Source: Nematostella vectensis
Lineage: Eukaryota > Cnidaria > Anthozoa > Actiniaria > Edwardsiidae
Direction: 5' to 3'
Assembly (NCBI RefSeq): GCF_932526225.1
Contig: NC_064048.1
Span: forward strand, 3,673,597-3,737,596
Length of the DNA stretch: 64,000 nucleotides
This document shows, piece by piece, positions 46,629-58,349 of the stretch. Position 1 is the stretch's first letter. Every line of letters starts with the position of its first letter. The position numbers and the translations under genes were made by a program. A model generated the notes under the pieces. The model saw only the letters and a list, made by a program, of their open reading frames with translations, did no database searches and was not told where the DNA came from.

Positions 46629-46763
46629 CACCTCTTCCAAAAACGTTCAGCACTGCTCGATGATCCAGTGGCTTTTAAAAGGCGCAGAGTCTTCGATTAT
46701 GGGTCAAGCGAGGACCCTGGGTACGAAGATGGTACGAGCGTTTGGCGACGTATGCCACAGTAA
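46629..46763 (+). CDS. Possible terminal exon, 44 codons
   Basis: After an acceptor-like CTACACATAG, one frame is open for 44 codons with coding-like composition: HLFQKRSALLDDPVAFKRRR, then an acidic/aromatic stretch (VFDYGSSEDPGYEDGTSVWR) and TAA. The same frame upstream opens at an ATG at 46,555 but hits TAG at 46,626-46,628, just before this segment, so the pieces join only by readthrough or by use of that TAG as a splice acceptor. Other exons were not found. Unknown protein. Confidence 0.25.
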   Translation, partial: HLFQKRSALLDDPVAFKRRRVFDYGSSEDPGYEDGTSVWRRMPQ

Positions 46764-47779
46764 TCCAGTGCGTAAAACAACCACTACAGGTATTCCCTGT
46801 CTAGTGCTTCGGGAGCCACCACAGGCAATCTGAAGTGTTGCCTACTCGCTTTTTATCTTGCCATTGGTTGGGTGGAATGCGGGAGATGTTATGCCGATTC
46901 CAAGGATTGGTAATACTATCCTGACGAGAACTAACTTGAGAAATTTGATAAGAATTCTAAAAAGAAAAAAAAATCAACTCATTTGAGTGAATCAATAACA
47001 AAGAATGTCGAAGCAAGAGTATGAATAGGAGTCATAAGCACAACAGAGGTATCTGTGAGACAAGCGCAACACACGTGAGAATCGGTCAAACACAAGAACG
47101 CAAGAAAATAAAGCAGATGCATTCTAAGTCGAAAAATCACTCGGGTTGTATTTGCGGCTACTACCTAGCGATAATCGCGACGCGCGCTACCGTGGCCACC
47201 TTGACAGTTTTGTGAGTTATCTAATCTAAAGCATCTTACATATCAAACATTATGTTTTTCTTCGACTTAATGGTCTTTGGGGGAGTGGGGTGAACATTCG
47301 TAAATGCCTGTTGCAGCTAAAAACAAAACTTCCTTGGGCCAATTCAAAATGGCTGCCAAAAAAAAAACGAATTAATACTAGATTCTCTTCAAGTTTACGC
47401 AATCTCTCAACCTAGATTCTAGGCACAGCTATTTAGCGGACACAAAACAAGTCCATATTACTGAAACTTTTAAAAACAGGTATGCAATCTCCTTATGAGA
47501 CGATGACCAAAAAACAAATATGGCTGATATGGTTGAGACTCTCGTTAGGGCTGTTAAGCTAATGTCAAAAACGACCGGGAACTCCACCCCCAGCCCCCTC
47601 CCCTCCCCTCTAGAGAAAGAATAAAAGGAGAAGAAGAAGAGCAGCTCGAGACCAGATCGCGGAACGATTCGCGAAGAAAAAAGATGGGGGGGGGGGGGGT
47701 AGTATCTGTTCGAGTTTTGCTCCCTGGATCGCAATGGATGGAGTCTACGCATACGATGTCCCTTTCACTAGCTGAATAC
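46764..47779. other. Non-coding interval downstream of the PhoD-like gene
   Basis: No gene seen. It contains a C-rich/purine-rich segment at about 47,585-47,700 ending in a G run. Confidence 0.45.
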
Positions 47780-50700
47780 TCACCTTAGTATAAATAATAA
47801 GATAAAGGCCACCAGTATATATAACGCGCCAAAGAAACCTATCCTGGTGACTGCGGGGGCTTGGGCACTAGCAGGCGGACACCGTGGTGCGTCACGTGAC
47901 AGCTCGAGATCACTGAGCGGTATCACTTGCTGGAGATGGGCTCCCTGTGGTCCACGAACTTCTAAAGATACCTCGACCTGAAAACGTTGTGGAAAATAGG
48001 TGTCACAAAAAACATTTGACACCCGATGGGGAAGATTTTTTTCCCTGTCTTTCTTTTCTTTTCGGACAGTTGGTCTGGTGGCCTAGTGTTTTCGCGTAAT
48101 GTTTGCTTGTACGATTTATTTTTCTAGAGATTTTGACTTGGAAATGTCGTTAGGGAACAGTTGAATGACGATGATGATGACGGTGATAATGATAATGATG
48201 GTGATGGTGATGGTAATGATGGTGGTGATGGTGATAATGATGGTGATAATGATGGTGATTGCGATGGCGATGATGATGGCGATAGTGATGGTGATGGTAA
48301 TGATGGTGGTGATGGTGATTATGATGATGATGGTGATAATGATTGCGATGGTAATGATGATGGCGGTGATGTTGATGGTGATAATGATGGTGATGGTGAT
48401 AATGATGGTGATGGTGATAATGATGGTGATGGCGATTAAGATGGCGATGGTGATGGTAATGATGGTGGTGATGGTGATAATGATGGTGATAATGATGGTG
48501 ATGGTGATTGCGATGGCGATGATGATGGCGATAGTGATGGTGTTGGTTATGATGGTGGTGATGGTGATTATGATGATGATGGTGATAATGATGGTGATGG
48601 CGATGGTAATGATGATGGCGGTGATGTTGATGGTGATAATGATGGTGATGGTGACAATGATGGTGATAATGATGGTGATGGTGATGATGATGGTGATAAT
48701 GATGGTGATGGTGATAATGATGGTGATGGTGATAATGATGGTGATGGCGATGGTGATGGTAATAATGGTGGTGATGGTGATAATGATGGTGATGGTGATG
48801 ATGTTGGTGATGGCGAATGCGATGGTGATGTTGATGGCAATGGTGATGGTTGTGATGGTGATGATGATGGAGATGGTGACGGTAATGATGGTGGTGATGG
48901 CGATGGTGATGGCGATAATGATGGTGATGATGATGATGGTAATGGCGATGATGGTGATGGCGATGGTGATAATGATGGTGATGATGGTGATGGCGATAGT
49001 GATGGTAATAATGGTGGTGATGGTGATAATGATGGTGATGATGATGGTGATGGCCGTGATGGTGATGATTATGATGGCGATGGTGATGGTAATGATGGTG
49101 ATGGCGATGGTAATGATGCTGATAATGATGGTGGTGGTGATTATGATGGTGATGGCGATGGTAATGATGGGGGTGGTGGTGATGGTGATATTGATGGTGG
49201 TGATGATAATGATGGTGATGATGATTATGATGGTGATGGCGATGGTGATGGTAATGATGGTGGTGATGGTGATGGTGACAATGATGGTGATAACGTTGGT
49301 GATGGTGATGGTGATGATGATGATGATGATGATGATGATGGTGATAATGATGGTGATGGTGACAATGATGGTGGTAATGGTGATAATGATGGTGATGGTG
49401 ATAATGATGGTAATGATGGTGGTGATGGTGATGATAATGATGATGATTGTGATGATAATGGATGATGACGATGATAATGACGATTACAATGTTGATGATG
49501 GTAATCAACTCACCGGCGAAGCATCCCAATCTATATTGACCATTCCATAATTTATCTCGGTGATGACGTCATGCGTTCTCAATGACGACACTCCTACCTT
49601 ACTAGGAGGGAAGAGAAAAGTAAGACATCAGAAGCAAGGGCGAAAGGTCGGTGAAATAATGAAATGAAGGAATGGCTGCATAGTACTTCAACAGGAAACA
49701 ACGTAGGGATGCTATACCTTTCAACATGATAAAAGTCTAAAGTACAGGTTTTACGATACTGGATTTAACGATAAACTCGAAGTTACGATACATTTTCTTT
49801 CTGCCGTAAAATCCAGGTTCCACTGTATTGAAAACGAAAAAGAAGTTATCAGCCTAGTCGGATCAAAGAACGTCAAGCGGGAATCGAGTATAACCGACAT
49901 GATTTCGGTCACTTGAAATGCTTTCTAGAGACATGTGGTCAACAAGTAAACTCGTCGTCAATCTTTAGAATGCCGTCCAACTGCGTCCACTAGGCACCCA
50001 AAGAGCCTGGGGATGAGGCTAAGACTCACGTAAGAAGCCAATAACAGAACTCCTTTGAGATGAATGACACACAGACTGAAGTCATACCACTTGATGTTAC
50101 CTCATAAAGCGGGTACCCTGTGGATAAAAGAACGGAGTTTATCCTCGAGTTCTTTAATATAAAATAATAAGAAAGTGAAATAAGATCACCAAGCATTTGC
50201 TAGACCGCTGTAAATTTGGGGAGCTAATCGCCATCTTATTGAAAGAGCCATGATATCTCAGTTTTCAAGCGTGTTGTCAGCCCTTGTTGTCTTAGTTTTA
50301 TATGTAAACAAAGGCTTTCTACGAAAGAGTCATATCTCAGTTGAAAGCGTGTTATCAGCCCTTGTTGTCTTAGTTTTATATGTAAAAAAGGCTTTCTACG
50401 AAAGAGTCATGATATCTCAGTTTTTAAGCGTGTTATCAGCCCTTGTTGTTTTAGTTTTATATGTAAACAAAGGCTTTCTACGAAAGAGCCATGATATCTC
50501 AGCTTTTAAGCGTGTGATCAGCCCTAGTTGTTTTAGTTTTACATGTAAACAAAGGCTTTCTACATGTGGGACTGTAAAGGCACCTCAAGCACCCGCCATA
50601 CGACATATTTAAGGGCCAAAATTATTGCTTTGTGAGAGAGAAGAACCAGGCAACATACAGAAAAACGCTGTAACAAAAGCGCGCATCATCTCCATTTACG

Positions 50701-53700
50701 TGAATCAAACCCGGGACCAAGTGGTGAGAGAGCCACTACAAATCTGCATTCTGCCACCTAAACAAGCCTGCACCCCTCCCACCCCCCTCACGACAACTAT
50801 TTATCATCCAACATGGTGGGCAGCAAGGCATTGGGGTGGACTCAATAATGCTGCGTACGTTTCTATGTATTCTATGTCGAGGTTGAGCGGTGTTTACCTG
50901 TACTGGTGCTGTTAAGGCACTGGAACTCGCCGAAGTGAACATCGCCACTTAGAAGAAATACCTTGCAAAGAATTGAAAGGCGTGAGAAACGTCGCAAATG
51001 CATAAATTGTGACTGAGTGAAACAAGAACAACATGCAAAAGGATAGTATTTCTTCTAATTTGCAGGAAAAACTGTAAATATTAAAGCAATTTTTATTGAA
51101 AATATGCAATGATAATAAATGTTTTGCGTTATTTACTATTTCAGAGCGTAGAATGGCGGCCTTGGCGTATGATGAAAAAGAAAATTGAGCCTGCAGTGTT
51201 TTTCTAGCGAAAAACCGGCCTCGAGCAATTCGTAGCCGCCATCTTGGATTTTGAGCAAAAATGAAGAACGGGGGTTCTTTAACTCTAAATCATAACCATT
51301 TAAGCCTCGACTTTTTAATGGTGCTACGTAGGCCACCAAAATAAAGATTTCAGAAAGTTAACCAATCATGATCCAAGAATAGTCTGAAAAGTTTGGTTGA
51401 AACGAACTTCCACATTTTTTTGTCAAAGGTAATTGATCTCTTACAAAATTCTCCTAACCCTATCAATGATAAACGTATGGATTTAGTATTGAGAATCAAT
51501 AATTTTAGATCTTTTGGGTGTAAGACTAACCCTTGGTAATCTTTGCAACATCCACAATAAGCGGTCATAGCTGTTCGGACACGTCAGCCATTTGTCCGTG
51601 ATAGGCAGGTCGGACAAGACTTGTATCCCTGTGCCAATCAACGTCACTGTCGCAGTGTCATTCAACTGTCGCTCAAGCCACGCCCACTGCTCGTCTCCAA
51701 GGATGTCGCAATCTGAACCTCGCTTGAGATGCGAGCGGGTGTCCAATAGAATAATCTGGGATATATTGATTTATTAGTATTAGTGTAAAAGCCCTTCCTA
51801 TGTTCCCCCCCCCCTTCCCCCTGCGCTTTCCTCTCCCTGTAAGTAGGGATTTTATAATATGACGGCATTTCACGAAAGATTTCAGCGTGCGTATCAATTC
51901 AATATGTGCGCCTTCGTAGTCCCCTCACCGTCGTATATCCCTTGTGCCGGACCCAGAGGGCAAGGCCCCAAACCCCTCTTCCCTTGCGAACTAAGAATTT
52001 AGAAGAACTTATAGGGAAGTTAAAAAAAAAATCGGAAATTTACCCCCCAAGTATCATCACCATCTATGCACTTAGACTTTAATGAGGCCGTTATTTAAGC
52101 TTCCAGTGTTATTGGTATCATTAACATTTATAAAAAGAATAAGCTCATGTGGATCACAATTTTAATTATTAAGGTAAACTTCGTTAGCCACATCCTACGT
52201 TTACAAGCTATATCAACATTAGTAGTACTTTCAGTAGAACCGCTTAGTGTTCCTTTATTATCTATTGTCAATTTACAAATTGCATTTGCTTGAGCAGGGA
52301 CCCGGGAACGAAAGAGTGGCATCACCATCCGCACTGAAGGTCACGCAATGATAAATATTGAAGAGCGTAAGTCACTCGTCACGAATTCCGCTGTCATCAC
52401 TCAAGCAGAACTCCACTAACAAGTCTGTACACACAGTACGAAACAACTGAAGCCGTCGGCAAAATGGTGAGGGCAAATCCGAAAGCCCTGTATATGTAGC
52501 CATACGAATACCCGAGACCAAAACACAGCCTACCCGTCACAAACAGTAGGACGAGCGCAGGGATGGCGACCATTTGTTCCTCGGCAAGATGAGTTGTCAG
52601 GATCAGACACGCCACGAAATGCATCACAAACTGCTCTACGGTATTCTTAAGGAATCTCTGAGGAACTTCGATGAAAGACTTGGCTGTTTTGTCCAGTGGA
52701 TTTATGGCAGGGCTTGCGAAGCGCTTGCTTGCAACAAAATAAACACCGAGGAACACTGTCAATAACGACGCGGCTTCCCATTGGAGCGTGTACGCGAATC
52801 GGTCGACAAGAGTTGGAAGGCTACGGATCTTCGGAGTCGAGTAGCGAAGGTACAACGCTACACTTATGGCTACAGTAAAAGCTAGTGCCCCCTGTAGACG
52901 AACTCTGTTCTGGTCTTTGCTCACTTCTTGGCGGATTTTTGTCTCCGTTTCGGAAGCCATGCTGGTCGAGGTAGTTTACGTGTAAATAAAAGGTTGACGG
53001 ACTTGTTGACTAGCTGGAGTTGAGCATAACTCGGCCAAGTACCAGGCGTTCTTACCGGGTTTCCTGTGCTTGAAGATGAACCGTGAGACAGCTTGGGGAC
53101 GAGCTTACCCGCAAGATGGAGGTGGTCCCCTGTGACGTCACAACTCTTACCACCACAGGAAAGCCAAGCACACGAAACCCAATAAGAACTCCTGGGACTA
53201 GGTTGAACATTTCAAGAAAATTTTCCCGGCACACATCGCGAGCCTGTAATTTTGCGATCGCGGGGATAAAAATTGAAACAAAACCAACACGAAACGCTGC
53301 CTCTTAACGGCAGCAGAATTGCCTTAAAACTCAGTCTAACGGTAATATAAAAGTGCTCTTGTGCGTTTGCCCCCCCCCCCCCCTTCCCCACAACGGTGAA
53401 AACTCCACTTCCTGTTTGCAATGACTTCCTATTTGTAGACAAAACTATAAAGCATAAGCGAATTAGATCACCCTGATGTGTCATCAATCTAAAAGTCACA
53501 CTTTTTCGTATACTGTAATAAACGTCCCAAAGGTCCCATTAAAAAAATCCCTTTTTGTTTTGTTATCTAAATAATTATGATTTTTCTATGATCATTAAAT
53601 TTAGTGAGACAAAATTCACGGTTTTTCTTTTTCGATCAACCTCTATAATGAGACACCTTAAATTTATATATAGGATAACAAATCAAATACCAAAAATCCA

Positions 53701-56700
53701 CCAAAGAAAAGCCAACTAAAACTTACCCAAAAGAAAAGAACTACCAAGCAGATCAGTTTTTTTACCCTTTACCTTGACTGTCTTATCACCCGTGCCATAG
53801 CTGTAAGATGCATAGACACCCTCTCTCTGGCGGCGTAGGCTGTCAACTGGCTCATCCAGGAAATCCAGGAACACTCCTTGGGACTGGAGTCTGTCCCGAT
53901 GATGCTGAAAGAGGCATATGTAAGATTGAGGGGAAGTGAGGCAAGACATAGGCTCAGCCAGGGGGAGGTGGTCACGCATTTAAAATAACGTAATAAAAAT
54001 ATATTGAAATAACCAACTAAAGACAAAGTTTTGTAAATCTTTTATCATAGCTTCCATCAGCTGATGAATAAACTATTTCACTTATTATGACAAAATTGGG
54101 GCTGCTAAAGGCTCTTTAAAAAAGCTACACACCTATTTCAAATAAGGTTCACTAAAGATTCCATTGGCCGGGAAAGGGGGGATGTGATTTTGAAGGGGGT
54201 ACCTGGGTTTGACATAAGGTACTGCTAAAAATGATACAAACAATTTTGAAACAACTTTTGAAAGAAGCATATAACATACCTTGCCCCCTCTGTCGATGCC
54301 ATAGTCATGATCATCCCACACCCCAAGAACTTGCACCCCGGATGAGAGAAAGTTCTAATAGAAAACAAGAAAAGGTGAGAAATAAAAGACCAGAGAATAC
54401 CTTGATCCATTGCCTTATCTAAAGCATGGGACAATGAAAGGCCCCGATCCAAGCTAGTGGATAATTGATTACAATCTGTAAAATATTGACCCATACACTA
54501 TTTGCAAGCAGGGTGAAAATCACAGCACAGTTCAGAGTTTCCTTTCAGTGCAGACACAGTGTCAACTTACCCACATTAGGTAGGTGTCACAAGATTTTGG
54601 ACCCCATCACAAGCCTAATTTTTGTGACAATGTCCCCACATTCTCTGTATTCATCCGCATTGGCTCTTTTGGTTTTTTCACATATTTACTGTATTTCACC
54701 CGATTTCACAAGATTTTTGTCCAAGTTGAGTTGACCGCTTTGTAGTAGATTTAATAGAAAGACAATAAAAACCTGGCAAGAAATCACACGGCAGCCCACC
54801 TTGTAGTCAGGGTTATTTTTTTGCTGATTAAACTTGGACGCAACTTGTGCTATAGGGGCTGGCATCCAGATAAAAGGTGCAACTTTGATATCTGCATACA
54901 CAGCTATAAAACATAATAAAATCAGATTGATTTGCAAACAAAATAAATTCAAAATGAATTTACTGTATTATTACTATTTTTATAAAATGTTTTTTTCAAG
55001 GAAACCCTTCTTTCCTCAAATCTCTCTAAAAATGCTAAGATCTGTGTCAGGCTACCTTGATAATTAACCCCTTTTGACACATTTTCCTGGCTGTGGCTAG
55101 ATTGTTTTCTACTAATAAGGAACAATTCTTAGCCATTGCTTGCATTTTTAAGGAGCCAGGCACTAATTTTTCCTTCTATGTCTTTTTAAAAAATCAATTC
55201 TACTAAGGGAAAGGAGTGCTGCTACAGCCTTAATGTGTAAATGTTTTGAAGTGGTTTGTATGTTCTACTAGTAACATTAGCTTATAATTTCCCTAAATAT
55301 ACCTAAAAGAGCTGTTATGACCCTAAAAATAATGATAATGGTTTTCCTCACTAGGATGGGAAGTCCCCAGATACTAATTGTTTCCATTCATCTCAGATAA
55401 GGACACTAAAACGGAGGTCCAGTCTTTTCAAGCTGAACTACACTAAAACCTGAACCGAAGGGACGTAAAAGAACCACTGGTGATGCAATAATCCCTCTAG
55501 CAGTGACCACCCCCAGTGAGAGTGCTTACAGTGCTTACTAACAATACACTCAAGGAGGTACTTGATTTGGAGCCTAGCTCTGTTGTACCTTCCGTAACCA
55601 GTATAGCTGATGGGAATTGAATAAATAAAAAAATATATATACCCCCACTCCCCTGAGATTTAATAAAAGTCCATACATATCTTACCATCTCCTAACCATA
55701 TAAATACTTCAGGGCTTTGTTTTTGAATATGTTTCCATAAAGGCTGAGGCTTGTATTGAATGCTGCAAACAACAATGATACTGTTAGTTGAACACACACA
55801 AAAAAAAACTGTGGAATATCTATTACAATCTTCCTGACAACCAGTAGCAAGATTTTAGTCAACTAAGACTTATCAGAACTTGTATATAATTGACTTTTCT
55901 AAGTACTTTGGTTGCGATTGATCAGTACAAACATTTCACCTTTTTCGCAACTTCCTAATATTACTAGGATATACATAAATGTGCTCTGTAGAATTATATG
56001 CACGGCCGTAGCAGGGGGTGGGACACTTAGGACAAGTGACTCCCCCCCAATTAAAAAAAAAGAGAAATATGGAAATGACCAGTAGGGGCGTGGCTATGCC
56101 CCCCATTGTTTTCTTAATGTTTCTGTAATCGTGTCCCCCAATAATTTGAGGCCTGCTACAGCTATGTCTAGTGTCAAATCTCTATCTCATCTTACATCTT
56201 ACATCTTGATGACATTACTACAGACACACAGTACTTTTTACTGTACATACAGAAATGTTATCCTAAACAAGAACAAAATACAAAAAAGAGTGGGAGGCAT
56301 ATCCCCTTTGTCACAAACTCTTGCTATTATGGATACTATATGGGCTATCGGTAAAATGTGGAGTCTCCAGAGGGCGGAGATGTAGAGCATTGACATTCAG
56401 AGTGGAGCAATATTTGGATTTTGCAGAAATTCATTTCATAGACATCTATAATGATGGGTTTCCGTCATGCAGTGAATCATGAAGGATATCAAATCATACC
56501 AACTGCTAAAATAGTCTGATTTATTTTTCTTTAGGGATTTCTTTTACAAAATGCAATGTTGCTATTATGTGCCTGAAATGAAAAGTTCAGCAGAATTCCC
56601 ATATAGCTTCGCTCTGGACTCCAACTCCTCAACTTGCAATCTAAAAGACACTGCATTTTAACAAAAGCCATCCTATACCTGTATATAATACACTCTTTTT

Positions 56701-57966
56701 TATAAGAATGTCTGATTTTCAGTTAAGGCTGGGCCTTCTCTTATTTTTGGGACATTTCTAGGCTGAATATGTTCTTAAAGATGTTTTTAAATTTCAGTGT
56801 ATATAAGAATATAATATCCAGTGAATTATAAGGAAAAGAAATATACTAACGATCAATTGCAATAATAAGGTTGTTACTACGAGCACAATTTGATTCTGCA
56901 TTTTAGAACGCATCAGGACTAAAAAAAGAAAATAAATTCTGCTATCTGAGCCTCGGCAAGTTCTTAAAGTTTGGTGAAAACTCAGGCTGGACGTTCTTAT
57001 AAAAAAGGTTCTTATAAAAAAAAAGAGTTTATAGAGGTTCCTGAGGGTGTCAATAAAATTAACAACTGCCAAAAAAGTTTGACGGATGGACAACAAAGCA
57101 ATGCATCATGTGTATGGTAAGGAAAAAAAAACAGGGATAACAAATTCATCAAGACAAAAAAAAAATAAGTGTTATTTAAACAAATAGTACTCCTGATCAA
57201 TTAATAAATAAATTTCAGTCCCAACATACAAAAATGATATCTCAACATTCCACTGACAAATATGAAAAACTATGTTTTGAACTAGGAGGGAGTTTAATAA
57301 AATATGTGTTTTATTTGCATTAAAATCTAGCAGGTAATGCTTTGATGGTGGTCTTGGGGTGAAAGTCTAATTTGAACCGGAAGCGGCTGAAAGTCACGAG
57401 TTTCAAAAATAAACTTGGTCAAAAAAATGTCAAGGTCTTAGCACAATTTTAATTGCCTTTTGAAGTTAAAAATTCAAGCAAAATAAGTAATTTTTCATTT
57501 TCTTGCTATAATCACAATTCCCGCAATTGATGTAAACAAACTCTATTACTATTTTTGTCGCTGAACTCATAAGACTTGTTTTAAAACATTAACTTACTTA
57601 ATAAAATTACGATTGCAATCCAACGATAAACAAAATATATAAAAGTATACAGTTTTGTTCTTGGGATGTAAACATGCTTATTGGCATTTGAAGTCTGTAT
57701 GTATTGTTATTTCGCGATAATTTTTTTTTAGTCGTTTCTCTGTTGGGGATTTTCCCGCAAAAGGACGACAGTTCGACTTACTTGCAACTCCCAAATGCGA
57801 TGCGACTGACCACTGTCTCGTTTGAAAAATCAGCTATTAAATTAGTTCTTTTGTGTGAATAAGCGATTCTAGGTCCTAAAAATGATAAAACTGTTAATAT
57901 AAAGATAAATTGGAAGCTAGAATATATTCCGCAGCGGACATTTTTCATGTCAACCCGACAAGACAT
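47780..57966 (-). CDS. PhoD-like metallophosphatase, membrane-anchored, 10 exons
   Basis: Minus-strand exons: 57966-57782, 55762-55686, 54903-54800, 54354-54280, 53904-53773, 51755-51531, 50961-50898, 50117-50030, 49601-49514 and 47977-47780. All phases agree and give 411 residues. Family motifs in order are FGSCN (58-62), WLGDA-VYAD (84-92), WDDHDYG (135-141), LLDTRSH (194-200), LSGDVHFGEF (270-279), YEVTSSGMT and NYG.VNIDW. These are the metal-binding blocks of alkaline phosphatase D-like enzymes, which cleave phosphomono- or diesters with Fe/Ca-type centres. Residues 18-36 are a signal peptide or anchor (a second Met at residue 7 is also possible), and residues 392-411 form a C-terminal membrane segment, so the catalytic domain should be lumenal or extracellular. 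The TGA stop overlaps a consensus donor (AG|GTGAGT), so a longer isoform is possible. Substrate unknown. Confidence 0.85.
48160..49480. repeat. 1.3-kb GAT/GGT imperfect microsatellite
   Basis: Nearly all trinucleotides on plus are GAT, GGT, AAT or GGC in higher-order periods (GATGGTGATAATGATGGTGA). It fills most of the last intron (47,978-49,513) of the PhoD-like gene. The ~460-codon poly-Met/Val frame on plus and poly-His frame on minus are products of the repeat. Confidence 0.95.
49738..49830. mobile_element. Foldback-like fragment with GTGGAACCTGGATTTTACG end
   Basis: An inverted end (CGTAAAATCCAGGTTCCACT near 49,805-49,824) is opposed by a shorter GTTTTACGATACTGGATTTAACG segment. The CAGTGGAACCT terminus resembles ends of Tigger/pogo-like elements and the TGGAACCTCG string in SND1 intron 5. 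It lies in intron 8 of the PhoD-like gene. Confidence 0.35.
50249..50563. repeat. Four-copy ~80-bp tandem repeat
   Basis: Units start at about 50,249, 50,330, 50,408 and 50,490, each with CATGATATCTCAG, AAGCGTGTTATCAGCCCT, TTGTTGTCTTAGTTTTA and AAAGGCTTTCTAC. It lies in intron 7 of the PhoD-like gene. The open frame across it is a repeat product. Confidence 0.85.
52397..52960 (-). CDS. TMEM79-like MAPEG-family membrane protein, intronless
   Basis: A single uninterrupted frame of 187 residues with ATG at 52,960 and TGA at 52,397-52,399. Five hydrophobic segments lie at about 22-40, 62-79, 107-124, 130-152 and 160-180. The block GRLCFGLGYSYGYIYRAFG (143-161) matches the conserved C-terminal region of TMEM79/mattrin-type MAPEG proteins (membrane-associated proteins in eicosanoid and glutathione metabolism). 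Vertebrate TMEM79 works in the trans-Golgi/secretory system; a catalytic role is not shown. The gene lies wholly within an intron of the PhoD-like gene (51,756-53,772), on the same strand, so it is nested. Absence of introns suggests an old retrocopy or an intron-poor lineage. It must use its own promoter upstream of 52,960. Confidence 0.75.
   Translation of the reverse strand: MASETETKIRQEVSKDQNRVRLQGALAFTVAISVALYLRYSTPKIRSLPTLVDRFAYTLQWEAASLLTVFLGVYFVASKRFASPAINPLDKTAKSFIEVPQRFLKNTVEQFVMHFVACLILTTHLAEEQMVAIPALVLLFVTGRLCFGLGYSYGYIYRAFGFALTILPTASVVSYCVYRLVSGVLLE
53057..53180. mobile_element. MITE-like element, GTTTCCTGTG family, copy 2
   Basis: The ends GGGTTTCCTGTGCTTG and CCAAGCACACGAAACCC are 16-bp inverted repeats with one mismatch, 124 bp apart. 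It shares its first ~35 bp with the element at 23,464-23,568. It sits about 100 bp upstream of the TMEM79-like start codon and could supply promoter sequence. Confidence 0.65.
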
Positions 57967-58349
57967 TGTTGACTGTTTGGACTTCTAGCTGCTGGTCAGC
58001 GGATTCTAGTAAAATGCTTTCGACACTTCCGGTGGAGCTACTTCCTGTTACTAAATAAAGGATTTTCGGGGCGATACCTAGAACGTTTATTTCACCAGAA
58101 AAAAAACACCGGATAATCAATCTGCTAAGCAACTTTTATTTCGAAAGTTGCCTTTATTCACTGATGCATTATCATTTTTATTACTGTTATTTACGTTCCA
58201 ATACACTTGCCGTGAGAGCCTAAGTACCAAAGGATGTGACGTAATGCAAACCCATATTTGGAAAAGAGTATCTGATCAATTTTTTCTTTCCTTTTTGCTT
58301 TGAAGTTTGTTGGGTGAACTAAGGATTTTTAGGCTCCTAGAACAAAATA
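57967..58349. promoter_or_regulatory. Head-to-head promoter region, PhoD-like / SND1
   Basis: Only 383 bp separate the two divergent start codons. ACTTCCGG at 58,025-58,032, a second CTTCCTG nearby (ETS/GABP-type) and TGACGTAA at 58,237-58,244 (CRE-type) lie between them; such motifs are typical of bidirectional housekeeping promoters. No TATA box is clear. Promoter activity is inferred. Confidence 0.5.

Noticed and set aside
48150..49550. Poly-His (minus) and poly-Met/Val (plus) frames of about 460 codons
   Set aside because: They are the translation of the GAT/GGT microsatellite; there are no domains or non-repetitive ends, and the region is an intron of the PhoD-like gene.
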